From Heliopora coerulea (taxonomy: Eukaryota > Cnidaria > Anthozoa > Scleralcyonacea > Helioporidae): a DNA stretch of 64,000 nt. Positions 24,442 through 38,000 of the stretch are shown here, one piece after another. The DNA lies in NCBI GenBank assembly GCA_030142905.1, contig JASJOG010000063.1, positions 797,501 through 861,500 of the forward strand, given 5' to 3'. The position numbers and the translations under genes were made by a program. Position 1 is the first letter of the stretch, and every line of letters begins with the position of its first letter. The notes beneath the pieces were generated by a model. That model had not been told where the DNA came from and made no database searches. It worked only from the letters and a program-made list of their open reading frames with translations.

Positions 24442-26549
24442 AGTGATAAGTGTCCTGACTTTTTTAAAGCAAAGCGAGGCAACGCCCTTACAGAGCGATA
24501 AGAACAACTGGAATGTACCAAAACTGACGGTATTTTCAGTAACTGACAGAATTTTCCGGACGACGTGAACGCCATATATGTGCTTGAGACCAAATACAAA
24601 ATAAGCTCGCAAATTACCCGAGCACCCTCGTGGGACACGCGTGATAGCACACGGTAAAATGTCTTGTGCAACATGGCTCCCAACAGTTTAGAAATGTGTT
24701 AAATTTTAACTGAAAAACGTTTTATTTTTCTACTTAAAACCTGATAGCGGTTTTCCCACACCATTTTCTCAGGAACCTCAAACCAATTAATGACAATTTA
24801 ATCCTCCAATAAGTAATTTCCAATGCATGGACATTGAACACAAATAACAGTTTAAAAATGTCGTTAGTACCTCTGAGAAATAAATAAAAAAAACTAAGTC
24901 TTGAACGCATACCTGGTGTCCTTTATGAAAAAAAGAATGGATCTCATTTCAAATAAGCGACAGTTTCCTTCAAAAACTTGACTTATTACCAGATTGATGC
25001 AGCTGATGGATGGTTCTGGTGGACACGAGAAGACTGGACACTATTTTCTAAGGCGGGAAAAACATTGAGAAGGACGACATCAAGACGAGGCTTTTCCTTT
25101 GCTCATGTGGAAGTCGACTTAAAGCAAAGGGGAAACAATTAACTTGGATGGCAGCCGGTGAAAAACGAAGGACTTGTAAATGTACCTTTAGGGTCTTCGA
25201 TGCTGTAAGACTTCGTGTGTAGCGTTTGGGGTGAAGTCTATGCGAATACAAAGTTAAATTACATTATTTAAAATGAACTGCGCTAACACTGACAATTCAA
25301 AACAGTAAAGTCTTACTTTTACTTGAACATAAGCGGAACAAGTGAACTACAGGTTAATGAAGGACTAACCTAAACGTGCAAAATTTTATTTTTGCTTTGA
25401 CTCTTTCCCACTAGCTTCAGTCTTCTATTATTTTACTCTGGCTAACGCTAGACGATTTAACTCGTCAAGGTTTAAATCTTCCGGCGAGGGTCAATACTTA
25501 CCCAAACTCCAATCCTAATGTTGCTCGCTTCCTTAGAATCTCTTCCTTGTCTATGCTATTTTGTAATCGCTCCACGCCATAAGACTGTATAAAGCCAAAG
25601 ATGGTATGGGAAATGATTCACACTAGATAATCATTCAGCTTTCAAATATTAATTTTTAAGTTAAAGATTTTTAAATTAATTTTGAAGGTACAGCCTCCAA
25701 TTCTGGGTTTTTCGAGTTACTATTTGTTAACCTCCCTAAGAGCACTATGGTAAGAGCCATCCTGATTCAGAAACAAACGGAAGAAGTTGAAACTTCATGG
25801 ACGTCACATATCTAATGGCTGGTAAGAACAAAAATAAGGAGTCACGTTAGAGTGCTCGTGGCACAAAAAATACCTTACAAGATGAGTAAAATGACTAACT
25901 AATCTACACAAATTAATTTCCGCATTTTGGGCAAACGCAAAATCAGTCATTGACATCAAAACGACAAGCGACAAAAGCCATTGGAGGAGTGGGATGAAGC
26001 TGATCATGTCATTAGCTGTTCTTCACAATACTCAGGCAAAGTTTACTACAGGTCAAAACAGCAAACTAAATCTCTAACGCTCTACGTTTCTGGCTGTTGA
26101 TATAGAGTTGATGAAAATTTGCGATAAAACCCTTTGCAAATTTGTGCTTTCAAAGATTATATTTCGTTTATTAGAAGACAATCATATAATGAACACATTT
26201 CCCAGAAGAGTGAGTATAGTTGTCACTAAGATTTAAGAGTTTGTTAGAGCTGTTCTTGTGTCAATGACAAAGCCACAAGTCTTCGCCTTGCACTTTGTCA
26301 GTCACATTCGTTCGAGTACACTGTATTCACTGTTGGTCCTTCACCAGGTCCATGATAAGTTTACTTGCTAGCTGAGTGAACTACTTTCACCAACTTCACC
26401 AGTTAAATTGCCATGGAATTCAGGAAAGTTGAAAAACAGACGAATGAACTTTAAGATGACTCATCGAATGACAGCAAAATGCTTGAACCATCTTTGGCAT
26501 TAAGTAAACCAGTTAAAACTTAACCAGATCTTCATCATCCATGGCGTTT
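24442..26549. other. Spacer between the KLHL 5' end and the UBR5 3' end
   Basis: Both neighbours are on the minus strand, so this holds the KLHL promoter (right of 24441) and the UBR5 3' UTR (left of 26550). One minus-strand ORF (26007-25804) begins with a plausible signal peptide (MISFIPLLQWLLSLVVL... ending AFAQ), but no further exon could be attached. Otherwise unique AT-rich sequence. Confidence 0.5.
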
Positions 26550-29500
26550 TTAAACAAATCCAAACGTCTTCGTCTTGATGGCAAGAAGGAGTTTGTTCTT
26601 TAAGATGATTTTTGAGGAGTAAAGTGGAATGTAGAGTCTTGAAATGCAGGTGTTTGCAGTTGGCAATTGCTGGTCGTTTGCTGGCTTCACCGTCACAGAA
26701 GGTTTAGGTTGAAAGCCTTCTTCGCTGGCAGGTAAGGACGGGCTGGATGTCCAGAAATACATCTGAGAAATGAGCAAAAATTATATTGTTAAATGCTTAC
26801 TCAAGTTCTGAAAACGTACAACGAAGGAAAATCGACATAAATTGTTGTTAAACTGCCGTAGTATGAAAATATGAGGTGCATTACCGTCACAGAAAAATTA
26901 TATGATACTAACTTTAAAGTTTTCAAATCTTCAGCTGAAGGGGAACACCGCAGCCTGAAGAGATAATCACGACAAACATTGTTATTTAAATCTCGCGTGC
27001 TTACCAAGTCTTGTCTTTGAACCATTGTCATCTTTTCCAATATCGACCAAAACCACTTCTTAAACTTCAGCAATTTCTCGGAGCCAGCACCTCCAGATTC
27101 ATCGTTGAATGAGGTGTAGCCAATTAGCTGATGAATATTAACCTCACCGGAACCGTTCAACAGAAGACGGAAATCTTCGGCCGTAAGACCATCTAGAGAG
27201 CTAGCTGGGATGGTATCCAGTATACCAGCGCGCATTGCCTGCAGTAAAAGTACAAATGTTGAAATAACATCAGGATCAGAGGTCGTAAAGAACGGTGGGA
27301 ATGAATATTGGGTAGTGGGAAGCAAGAAAAGATGAAAAGGAAAGAAAGAGGAAGGGTTTTGGAAACTAATGGGGAAGAAGTGTGAATTCAGAAAGAAAGA
27401 AAATGTCTGTCTAGATAGACGCGGATGAAAAGATGGAACAGCGGAAGGGAAAGGGGATATGGGGAGATGGAATGGAAGGGGGGAAGAGGACGGGTAATAA
27501 GGGAAGGAGAAAGGAGGAGAGAGGAGAAGGTGGAAGGGAAGAGGAAATGAAGGAAGGAGTAAAGGGGAGGAAGGGGAGGAGAAAGGAAAGGATAAAGGGA
27601 AGTGGAAAAGAAAAAGGAAAAAGAAAAAGAAAGGGAAAGGGAAAGATAAAGTGGAAGGAAAAGGAAAGGCAAGCAAAGAATAAAAGAGGATGGAAGGGAA
27701 GAATGCACAAATGGACAAAAGTTGCCAAGGCTTTCAAGGACATTCTACCTTTAATACTTTCTTTGCACAGACCATCATCCTTTGCAGAGCGTACTTTCTT
27801 GCATAGCTCCGAACATTAGCAGGTGTCACTGGCAGTTCATGTCCGTTGGGTACCAGGTCCACACGTTTACCACCTTCTTCTGGGCTCAGCTCAACGCTAA
27901 ACGTCAAGTCCAGTGAGGAAAATACTTCGTCAGCATTGGGAAGTTCTGCATCCACAATCAACTTCCGTAGAGTCTCGTACATCGTCGGATCAAAGAACGC
28001 AAAGTCGTGCCAACCAATCTGCGAAGAAAAGTGAAGGTGAGAACACGAAGGTTTGTTGGGCTAATACAGTTCCTGTTATGCTAGCTAGTTAGCTCCAAGA
28101 CCTTAGCCGCAATATTACCGTTCCAATAAATACGCAAAAGTCAGAAGCAAAACAAAACAAAAACAGACCAAGCGAGATCAAACTTACCGGTCGTCCAAGA
28201 AGGAACTTGATGACGTGACGGTTCAATGTGATGGGGCAAATTTCGTTCTGCACAAGACATAAACCGATCACCCTGAAAGTCAGAAAGGACATTGTGTATT
28301 GTTAGAATGAATAACATCCTGCACTACAATTACTTTTGAAACAATGCAGCGACCTCAGAAGCACTGGTGGACGCTTCGAGATACACTGTTGATTATTTTT
28401 GTTCTTCGCTCCACCATAGTTATCTACTTTTGTCCTTTAGTTGATGAATTCAAAATATGCTGAAAGTCCTACACCACAGGAGCACACTGCCATCTTGTAC
28501 TAAGATCTTACCTTCCAATATTCCGGAATACATTCAGCCGCTCCGGGGTATTGTTCCCAGGTCGGGGGGAGTAGAAACCCGAGTGTCCTGGTTGATAGAA
28601 CAAAGGAGCATTGTCTTCTTCACGGTTTGCTACTTCAGGAGCAGCAGGTACTGGGGCTGCGGTTGCTATCACGTCCACATCTTCTTTGGCATTTTCTCTG
28701 AGTTACAAAATTACAAAACTTAAAAGATCTTCATAATTATCTATTATCATGAGCTTCATTATATTTTCATCCCTTAATTCTCTCTAACATTATCTCAGTA
28801 ATTTCCATTCCTACTTATTTCCTCTTAGAGTCAGCCTGTCTTTTTCTAACCTCTACAACTACGTATTTTCTATTTCCTTTACGTTTTCTCTTCCTTTCTT
28901 ACTTTCCACACTTTACACTTTCCTCTTCGACTATTTCTTGACTCCCCAATTTCACTCAAAATCTTCCATCCTTCCTTTCTATTACTTTCTTTTTCTCGTT
29001 CTTTATTCCTGCATGTCATTCTTTCCCTCTCCAATCAATCTCCCTCCGTTCTACTTACCCAATATGCCCCCTTCCCCTCTCCCATACCTCGTCACTTCTT
29101 TCGCTTTCTTTTCCCCTATCTCCTTCCATTTTCCTTTTCTTCATTTTATTCCTCTCCCTTCTATCCCTTTTTTTAAACCCCCTTTTTCTAGATTCCCTCA
29201 ATTGTACTTCACTCGCAGTTCTTCTCTAACCTATTTTGCCACTTACCTGTTTTTCGTGGTCAACAACAGTTCAACAGCTTCGCTCACTCGCGCTCTCAAC
29301 GTATCTTCGCTCGCCAGCAAAAGCAACAACTGCGATGGTGAAAGCTCCAGTAACATCCCAGTTATTTTGCTTGCAAAGGCCTATTGATATAAAAAAGAAA
29401 AATAAACGAACGGAATGAACAGAAGGGTGGACGCACTAACGAACGAACAAATGGACGTAGGAATGAACAAACGAATTAACTCTTTCCCGGGGGGCGAGAC

Positions 29501-32033
29501 TTCTATTGTTTCACTCGGGCTAACGCCAGACCATTTTACTCGTCAAAGGGAGAGCTCCCGCCTCGAAAGAGTTAGATGCCTTGATGTCTTTAGCATCAAA
29601 ACAATCGTCACATTGTTGCAAAATCACAACATCGCAACAACAACCAAATTCGTTATAGGATGTTTTCGATGTCACTCAGAAATAGAAACAGCAAGTCAAC
29701 TTTGGTGACTGGTGTAAATTGCAGACTCGTATTTCGAACAGTGAAGCAGCAATTTACTTTTAAAGGTCCTAAATAGTACTGTAAATATATCGTCAATTTC
29801 GCATGACAGGCTTTGGTCATTACTTGGTGTCAGCCTAATGAACTCTTGTTACACTTCCCTGATTTACCAGATGTCAAAAATCCACCAAAATTTAGCTTTA
29901 AAGGTACAAGTCCAAAATTTACGCTGGCAACTAAGTTTGACTTGTCCTGTTCAGTAACGTTTTCTTATTGACACAAAAACAATCTATGGCATTATTCAGA
30001 CCACGCACCGGATGTAAAGACTGGACTCTAGGGTACAGTCTCTCGCCAATAGACTGTCGGTGAGAAGGCAAACTGTCCACATCTCCCTCATCACTCTCAG
30101 CACTGTCATTTCGACCGTAAAAGAACGGCCGTGCCTCTGGGTTAAGCTGCTGATGGCTTTCTTGCAATTCGCGCTCTCTGACACGTTCTTTACGACCACG
30201 CAACGTTTTTCTCCGCTCTCGCTCACGTTCACGTTCCTGAGCACGAAGTTTGTGGAGGATTGAGGTGCCTGAAATTTACAAGGGCTAACGTGAAAACTAC
30301 GATCAGACAATTTTACATTTAGAAAGGAGATCAAAAAACCGTAGTCGTAGGTTTTAGAAACACCACTTTGGTTATAACCTTGAAGGGAGCGTAAGTGTTG
30401 ATTATATCTGTGATAACTGATTATTAACCATGACCTTAGCCTTAGACATAACAATGACTACGACCTGGATATCTAATCATTATTAGTTAACTAAATCATT
30501 CATAATGCCTAATTAAAGCATGACATCGGTGTGATGCCACTAAATTTGGAAGGTCGCTTGGAAAGCCGGTGGAAAGTCTTTGGTGGCGTGATACCAACGC
30601 CATGCCGTAGCTAACGCGACATATTTTTTTACTTCCGTTCAGAATAATCCACTGGTCTCAGCTTTCCGCGAAATATGAAATCTGGCCACAATGAACTATT
30701 TCACCACCACCTGGAACACAGTTCATCGTCCCCATATTCTGGATCATATTTCATCTCGTGGTCATTATCCCTACAAGCAATCACCACAGTATAGAGACAA
30801 GGTACTTACTGCTAGAAGTAGTCAAACTTTCTAAATTAGGCAACTTTTCTAAAGCCATAAACGCCTGACCAATGGCCGTAAAGAAACTTCTAGCCACTCC
30901 ACTTCCTTCGCCTGGCTCGTTCTTGAACGTGACTTTCACTCGATGAACAACGGTTGGTTTGGATGTCGAAGGACGGCGCCCAAAATATGCGTTCAATTGA
31001 CGTATGGTCTGCTGAATCATCACTTCTCGTCCTCTCTCCAGCTGGAGGGGAAAGAAAATAAAAAAAATGAGATATACATAGTTAACGAAAATTTCCTTCA
31101 AGATTTTCATTTTTCAGGGATTATCTCGAGAGACTTTGAGTTGGTGGCGAGTCGTCTCACACCATATACCCAGAGTCCCTTTGCTTCTTGCTCTCTGTTA
31201 GAAGCGCTATGACTCATATTTGCATCATATTAATAGTTAAATGAGCGTTGAAAACACTGTCAGCCATCCACGCTTGACTCAAGCGTCCGTAACACATTAA
31301 CACGGGACAGCAGCCAGTCCTTTCTGGGGAACATCTTTCCATGGAAACATTTTGGGGGGAGTCAAATCACCTATTTACCTTCTAAGGGAAACCATACAGT
31401 TAATAAATGAAAATTCGGGAAACAGTCCTTTAAGCACAGCATTCATAGAATTTACCAAACGGCATACATGGGCGGATCTCATACCACTTTGAGTCTGATA
31501 ATGAATACAGCCAACAGGAGTGTAGTTTTTTTCGTTTCTTCCCCTTCACAATCTTATCAGGTGGAGTTAAAGCAGGCGACGGTTGGTTTTGGGGTTGCAG
31601 TCTGGTTCATGACTTTTGATTGTCTGCCTTTAAAACATGGTGCTGAAGGTTTATATACTTTGTATGACACAATAATCCTCTGGTGTATCCTTTCTAGTGC
31701 TACCACCCCCTGTCCCACACGTTCCTTACTTATCCTTTACCTCCAACGTAAGATCTCTTTGACTGGTGTTTTTCAAACGATCCATTTCACGCCTAAATGC
31801 AACCTCCTTGACGTCAAACCTTCCCAGTTCAGTCAATACAGAGGACGGCTCGGCTCCAACATCCTCTAAGAACACACGTCCGAACAACTCCAAACACAAC
31901 CTCCATCGACCTAGCAAAAAGTTGGCGGGTAAAGAGCCGGTAATTCTCAAACAGGGTGTCTTCGGTGACGAACTTCGGTCGCTGAGTATGTCATTATTGC
32001 TCTCTGTTTGACCCGCGGAGGTAATTGTATCCA
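26550..32033 (-). CDS. UBR5: UBR5 exons 35-43: MLLE and HECT domains
   Basis: Exons: 32033-31741, 31041-30810, 30268-30009, 29380-29247, 28697-28512, 28272-28188, 28018-27749, 27238-27005, 26762-26550 (stop TAA). Exon 35: [20 protein letters not shown]. Exon 36: [19 protein letters not shown], start of HECT-like homology. Exon 37: Arg/Glu-rich helix, then [13 protein letters not shown]. Exon 38: the MLLE domain, which binds PAM2 peptides ([19 protein letters not shown]). Exon 39: [18 protein letters not shown]. Exons 40-43: the N and C lobes of HECT, with [42 protein letters not shown] and the thioester Cys in [18 protein letters not shown]-terminus [10 protein letters not shown]. Confidence 0.97.
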
Positions 32034-35000
32034 CTAGATTGAAACAAAACGATCAAATATATTCAAAATTTGTTCTTAACAGAATCTATAAAAATATTCT
32101 GAATATTCCAATTATCCTTAACGTATGTTTAGTTCCCCCGTACCTCTGTTAACACTCTCGGCATCGCTCTGTTCCTGTCCCTTCTCTTGCCTCACGTCCA
32201 TAGCGGGATTCAGGGCTAGACCCAAACTTCGGGAGAGCTTGCCGTGTTTTCCTTCGGCAAACGTCGGCTCCTGGACGGCACCGAACAGTTGTTCTCGGCG
32301 AGCATTCGTGTTCAAGAGATGTGGTTTATCAGCCAGCGGTAATGACTCACAAAGCGGTGTGTGCAATGGCTCAGGAGGCTCACATCCCAAGACAGTAGTC
32401 GAATCAGTACGCCTGAAAAATCGCTCCAGTCCACTGCTCGATGTTCGCATTGACGGTTCTTCATCTAGCACGTCATTATCATCGTCGTCGGTCTTGGCGT
32501 TGTCTTCGTCATCGATATCGGCTGCTCCTTCGTCGTCCGTCGTGCCGGAAATTGCTCCGTCGTCCATTACGTCGCTTCGTTTTCCAATGCTCTCCGGGTT
32601 GTTCCGAAGATAGTAGATTAAGGCGTCAAGAGCAAAAGCAACGTGACGTAATGCGGTGACGTCAACTTTTGGTAAACAGTCGGCATGCTCGTTCTCGCTG
32701 CCTCTTATTAAGGATAAAACATAACCAAGGAAGTCCTGTCTCGCTACGTCACTCACGTTAACCACATGACGTCTGCATGAAAAAAAGAACAACGACTGCT
32801 GGTTAGTATGATTTTTGGAAGCGCTCAAGGCGAACAGCTTCCTGGGGGAGGCAGGTTTAAGACGTACATCTCACTAAAACAGACACCACTAAAAGACAAG
32901 AACCTCCCTAATACGGACAATTATCTAAGATAGACATCTTCCTCCAACGGACAAACACCTCTCTAGGTGAACGCTTGGGCACGACAGATACGTCTCCAAG
33001 ACGAACATCTCCCTGAAGCAGGTGAACATCTCCCTACGGCAGGTAAATTTCTTACGAATCTCTCTTCGACAGAAACCTCTCTAAGACAGATACTTCAATC
33101 AGATTAGCATCGCATTCCTACAACAGACACCTCTGTGATCAAACACCTCTCCAAAAAAGACAACCCATCCAGAACAGAGACCTACGAGACACACACCTCC
33201 AGTATAATTAATTCTCTAAGGCATACGTCTCCTCAACTAACAACTCCCAGGAGTAGACAGCCTTTCGAAAGGTACACTCCCCTCTGGGGTATACATTCTC
33301 TAAGACAAGCACCTCTCTGTGGCACACACCTTTTCCTAGGACAGCCACTTCTCTACGTCTGTCTAAGCCAGTCTCCTCTCCCAAGTAGACACTTCCCTGA
33401 CAAACGTTGTATGCAATTGTCCTTAAACGAATATTAACTTGGAATTGTGACCTTACGAAGATATTACATACGTCAGAACAGGTAATCGTACGGAACAATC
33501 GCATCGTGAAGATAAAACTTTATCTAGACACCCTTCTAAAGCAGATACTTGTTAGAGTAAGAAAAAGCCCTTCCTGATATAGACACTTCTCTAACACAGC
33601 CACCATTGTTAGGACGATACCTTTCTAAGAGGGGTATCACTTCAAGGTAAGAGAACTCCCACGGAGCACACTTTTCTTAGTGGAATATAAATTCAAACCA
33701 CTTGCCTCCCTCCTTTCTTGTCCCACTGACTTCCTTCTTCGGTATTTCGTTTCTCCTTCGGACTCGACACTTTAGCTTGGTTGTGATAAAGAGGATGGGC
33801 TGGATGTGAGGGATCTGTGGCAGCAGATAGCGATGTTCCGAAGCGAAGCTGGGATTCCGTACATTCCATAATGGTCCACAGCCACTCCCAGGCAGGTTGA
33901 AGTTCACGATCAGCCATGGAACAAAGTGAGTGAAGTTCAGTAGGTTTTAGATACCGGTAGCCACCCATTAGCAAGTCTGTGATCTAAATGTTTCGGTAAC
34001 AGATAAACGAAAGTTGACTGGAAAGCAGGTTGGTAATTGGTTATGATGGACGTTTGTATCGAGAGAGCTAGGAAGGTGCGTATGCACATAGATAAGTATT
34101 ATGTATTAGAGTGGTTTGTGAGCAGGTAAATTGGTTGGTAGTTGAGTTGGGAAGGCTTGTTCGTAGGTAGCAGGAAAGAAATTATGCAGGATGGCTAGAA
34201 AGTAGGCAGGTAAGTAGGTCGGCCGATTGGGCAAGTCGGTAGGTTGGTTGGTGGGATATGTGGGTGGGTGGGTGGGTGGGTAGGTAGGTAGGTAGGTAGG
34301 TAGGTAGGTAGGTAGGTACGTACGTAGGTAGGCATAGGTAGGTATGTTGATTGGTTGGTTGGTTGATTATTGGCTAGGTTGGATATAGGTAGATTTACAT
34401 ATATCATTGAGATTACAGTCAACCTCCACCTGGTTTCTACCCCACATAACTAACACAAACATTGCTCACCTCACGAACCAAGGTTGCAAATAATCTCGCT
34501 AAAGCACTAGCAGAATTCATGCTACTGTACGAGGACCTGTCCGAAGAACTGGAGGAGTTAGTTGTGGAGTTAGACGCCGCAGAGGCGACAGCTGCAGCTG
34601 CAGCGGCTACTGCTCCACTACTCCCTGCTATACGATGGTGCTGTGCTGGATCCCCGTACAAAAGACCAGACGGTAGACTAGAAACAGGTTGGAGACTGGA
34701 TCCTACCACAGCTGAGTTCGAGATGGCCCATTGCATCGCATGGGGAGTGGAACTAGTTTCACGACCTTAAATAGGAGTGAACGTCAATTAGTTACAATTC
34801 CCAACGGTTAATATGCCTGTTTTACGAGACAAGTATATTGAAGAATGCAGGTTCAATTGCCAGGTGAAGTTGTTTTGGGTTTTTTTCTTGCATTAAAGGC
34901 GCAAGCTCAAATTTTCCTCCAGTCACCAAATTTTTCTGCTGACTATAGGAAAATGCAACAACCGAGAAATTTTCTCTTTAAGTTTAAGTTATTCATTGGA

Positions 35001-38000
35001 AAATTACGGTTGTCTTCAGTGCTTCAAGACATACGATTTCGAAGGAATGGATCATGTGACCATGATAGCATCACAGGTAATTTTTAAAGTTTAACAAAAT
35101 TATCGGGATGTGGCAACCAGAAATCTCAACAAAGAAAAACGTTTCTTGCAATTTTCTATTAGTTATAAAATTGGCGCATCCCTGAAATTACAATCCTGAA
35201 AGGAAATAGCGGAGATAACATATGTTTATACAAATTCTCAACGAAATCTAAGACAATACGTCGTCTTGAAAGTCACATTAGACACAAATTCAATGCACAA
35301 AAGGCTTATCCAATGGTTTCAACTTCTTCTTACCAGCCCGAACTCGTGCTTCAACAGTTCGTGTCCCATTTTCGTTCTCATCTCGTCCTTCATCCTCTTC
35401 ATCTTCTTCTTCATCCAAGTCTTCCTCTTCTTCCATTTCATCCTCTTCATTCTCTTCCATGTCCTCATCCGCCGACGATGAATCATCTTCGGAATACAAA
35501 TCACGACGAGACACGACGCACACGTCACCTATGGGCCTCGGGCGATCTTCGAAAACTCGCGTAGCCCGACTGGTTCGACCATCTGAGGGAACAACCACGT
35601 GTCCGTCATCTTCACTGTCACTTTCACTTTCCACCAACAGCTCCAAATCCATGTCCGATTCATTCCCATTTTCGTGCTCGCCTCCCGCTCCGTCGTGTTC
35701 TCTTGGCCTACGGCGCCCGTGATTTGACTCGCCAGCGTTGCCACTCCCCTGAGCAGCTACCGAGGGACCAGTGGCACCAGCGCTAGAAGATGGTGGATCT
35801 GCAGTGGGCTCGGCGCGTTGTTCTGTTTCGATGCGGTCAAGTCTCGGTTCGCTTACGCTGCTTAAAAGCTGGATGTCAGCCTCGGAAACGATTCCTCTCA
35901 TCTCAGCACCATCAACAACCTTCAATGAAATAAGGAGGATGTCCATGATGCTCAGGTTGGCTCAGCCAAAACGAGCACTTTCTCCTGAACGAACATTGAT
36001 GTCACCGTTTCTCCTGCTCTCTCCAATATCTCACACCAACTACACCCCAGTGATCAACTTTGACTAACCTCTCCTGCCCTCTCCAACATCTCACTCCAGC
36101 TACGCCTTTTGGATAGACTGGGCCTCAACTTCAAGTAAGTGACCCGTAGCAGAACCACTGTGCAGAACCAGCGAGACAATTCAAGGCGAGTGAAATGGGC
36201 AATGACCCCTCCAAACAGAATATAAGATACAGTCAATTTCGGCCCACCTGAACACCTTCCAGATTTCCTTATTAAAATCGTGAATACCAGCAAATACCAA
36301 AGTAAGTTTACAGTACGAAGGTGTAAGTACTAAATGAGTAATGCTACAAAACAGCATCTGTAAATGCTGTCTGGACGGAAAAATTAGTATTATGCAGCAA
36401 TTCATCAACTTCCCGACTTGGAATTCGCTCATAGTATGGCGTTCATTAGGCCCTTTTGATCAGCAATTACCTCGCCCTGTAAAACAGCCACGATTTATGG
36501 GCTTCAAGCAATCTTTTAGGACCGTCAAGCAAAAGATAGAAGCAACAAATCAAAATAATCCCACTGGTCTCTGGACAGATAAAACAGACTGTTGACACGG
36601 CTACTGCTAGGATTCTTGCCACCATCCAGAAGTGTATTCTGGCAACTCCTTATACAATGCCCCCCACAAAAAAATTTCTGCATACCCTCTTGGCTCTTGG
36701 ACAGAACGCTCTAAACATACCTCAATGTCATGGAGTTCTCCTACATCCCCAGAAGGTTGTGGATCGGCTACCTCCAGCTGTTCAACTTGTCTATCGATCA
36801 TCGATTCGGAATCGAGGCGATGCCGCATCACCTGGTTACGTCCTGTCCCCGTTGCTCCGGTGATTGACGACGGGGTGGACGGGCGTCGAGGCAGGGGCTC
36901 AACGTCAAACAGCTCTTCACCAATAGTGGGTTCGTCACTGCTCGATTGTTCGCCGGATATGAGGTAAGAGAAAGGTGCCGCTGGACGACAAACCCCGAGG
37001 CGAACGGGCGCAATAAGTGAATTTGCCATGTGAATGAGTTCCGGGACTGCAATGAGCAGTAATGACTGGTAAACCTTTTTACATTTGTGGAGTTGTTGGA
37101 ACGACATTCTAAAGAGGTGAAAAGATACATGTATCAGCCAAGACAGGCATTCAAGGACAGTGCTCTACATTAACAAGACGGCGGACATTTCCTGTAAGAT
37201 CAATGAAGCATATAACGTAAATATTAAGTTCGAAAGAAATTGTCTTATATGAAAGAATTTTGGAAATAATAAAGATTGTCGCTTGCTGTCCTTCCATATC
37301 TCATTTCTTTGTTGAGATGTTAACATTTGTTTGTTGTGGTAAATGACATAGCTTTCACTTCCTGCTGAATGACTTTTCAGGAAACGATGTATATCTTTAA
37401 CACTATTTAACCGAACCTAGAAATGTTCAATATCGAGGGATACATAGTAGCAAATCCACAGTTTCAAGTGACCACGTCCATCAACTTCACAGATACACTC
37501 GATTTTCCAAAAAGCCATTGTGTGATGTAACGTCTAAGTTGCGTCCTTTACAAATGAAAACAAATCTCGCTATCACAAAAGCGAAGTGAGATAGGGATGA
37601 ACTGTAAAAACGACAATTACAACTTCAAAAGTTCTTTCATATGGGAGAGTTTCTTTCGAAATCATGTTTAACTTCATGGGCACTTTAATCATTCCATACT
37701 CATTGCTTCCTAAATTTATCTATCTTTAGATAATGCCCAAATCACTGAAGAGTATAAGTGCTGCACGTACAGTTTCTTTTTGGCTACAGAGGGTGTCCTT
37801 TCTGAGGTCAACACAACCATCACCCTCGCCACTGAACGTACAAATCGCTTCGCGATGACAAGAGGTTCCTGGTCATTGGTGTTCTTGCTCTGGGATATGG
37901 CATTGGACAAGGTTTTCAGGAAGAGGTCGACGATCTACAATGTACGAATGAAACCGGGAGTAAGAACGAGGCATCAGATTTTCTAGAATAATTGATTGAT

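Noticed and set aside
24442..24612. Longer N-termin­al extension of the KLHL ORF
   Set aside because: The extra 57 residues lack any KLHL similarity, and the ATG at 24441 gives the usual distance to the BTB domain; upstream sequence is probably 5' UTR.
25804..26007. Minus-strand ORF starting with a signal-peptide-like sequence
   Set aside because: No partner exon, no recognisable mature protein; kept only as a note in the spacer entry.
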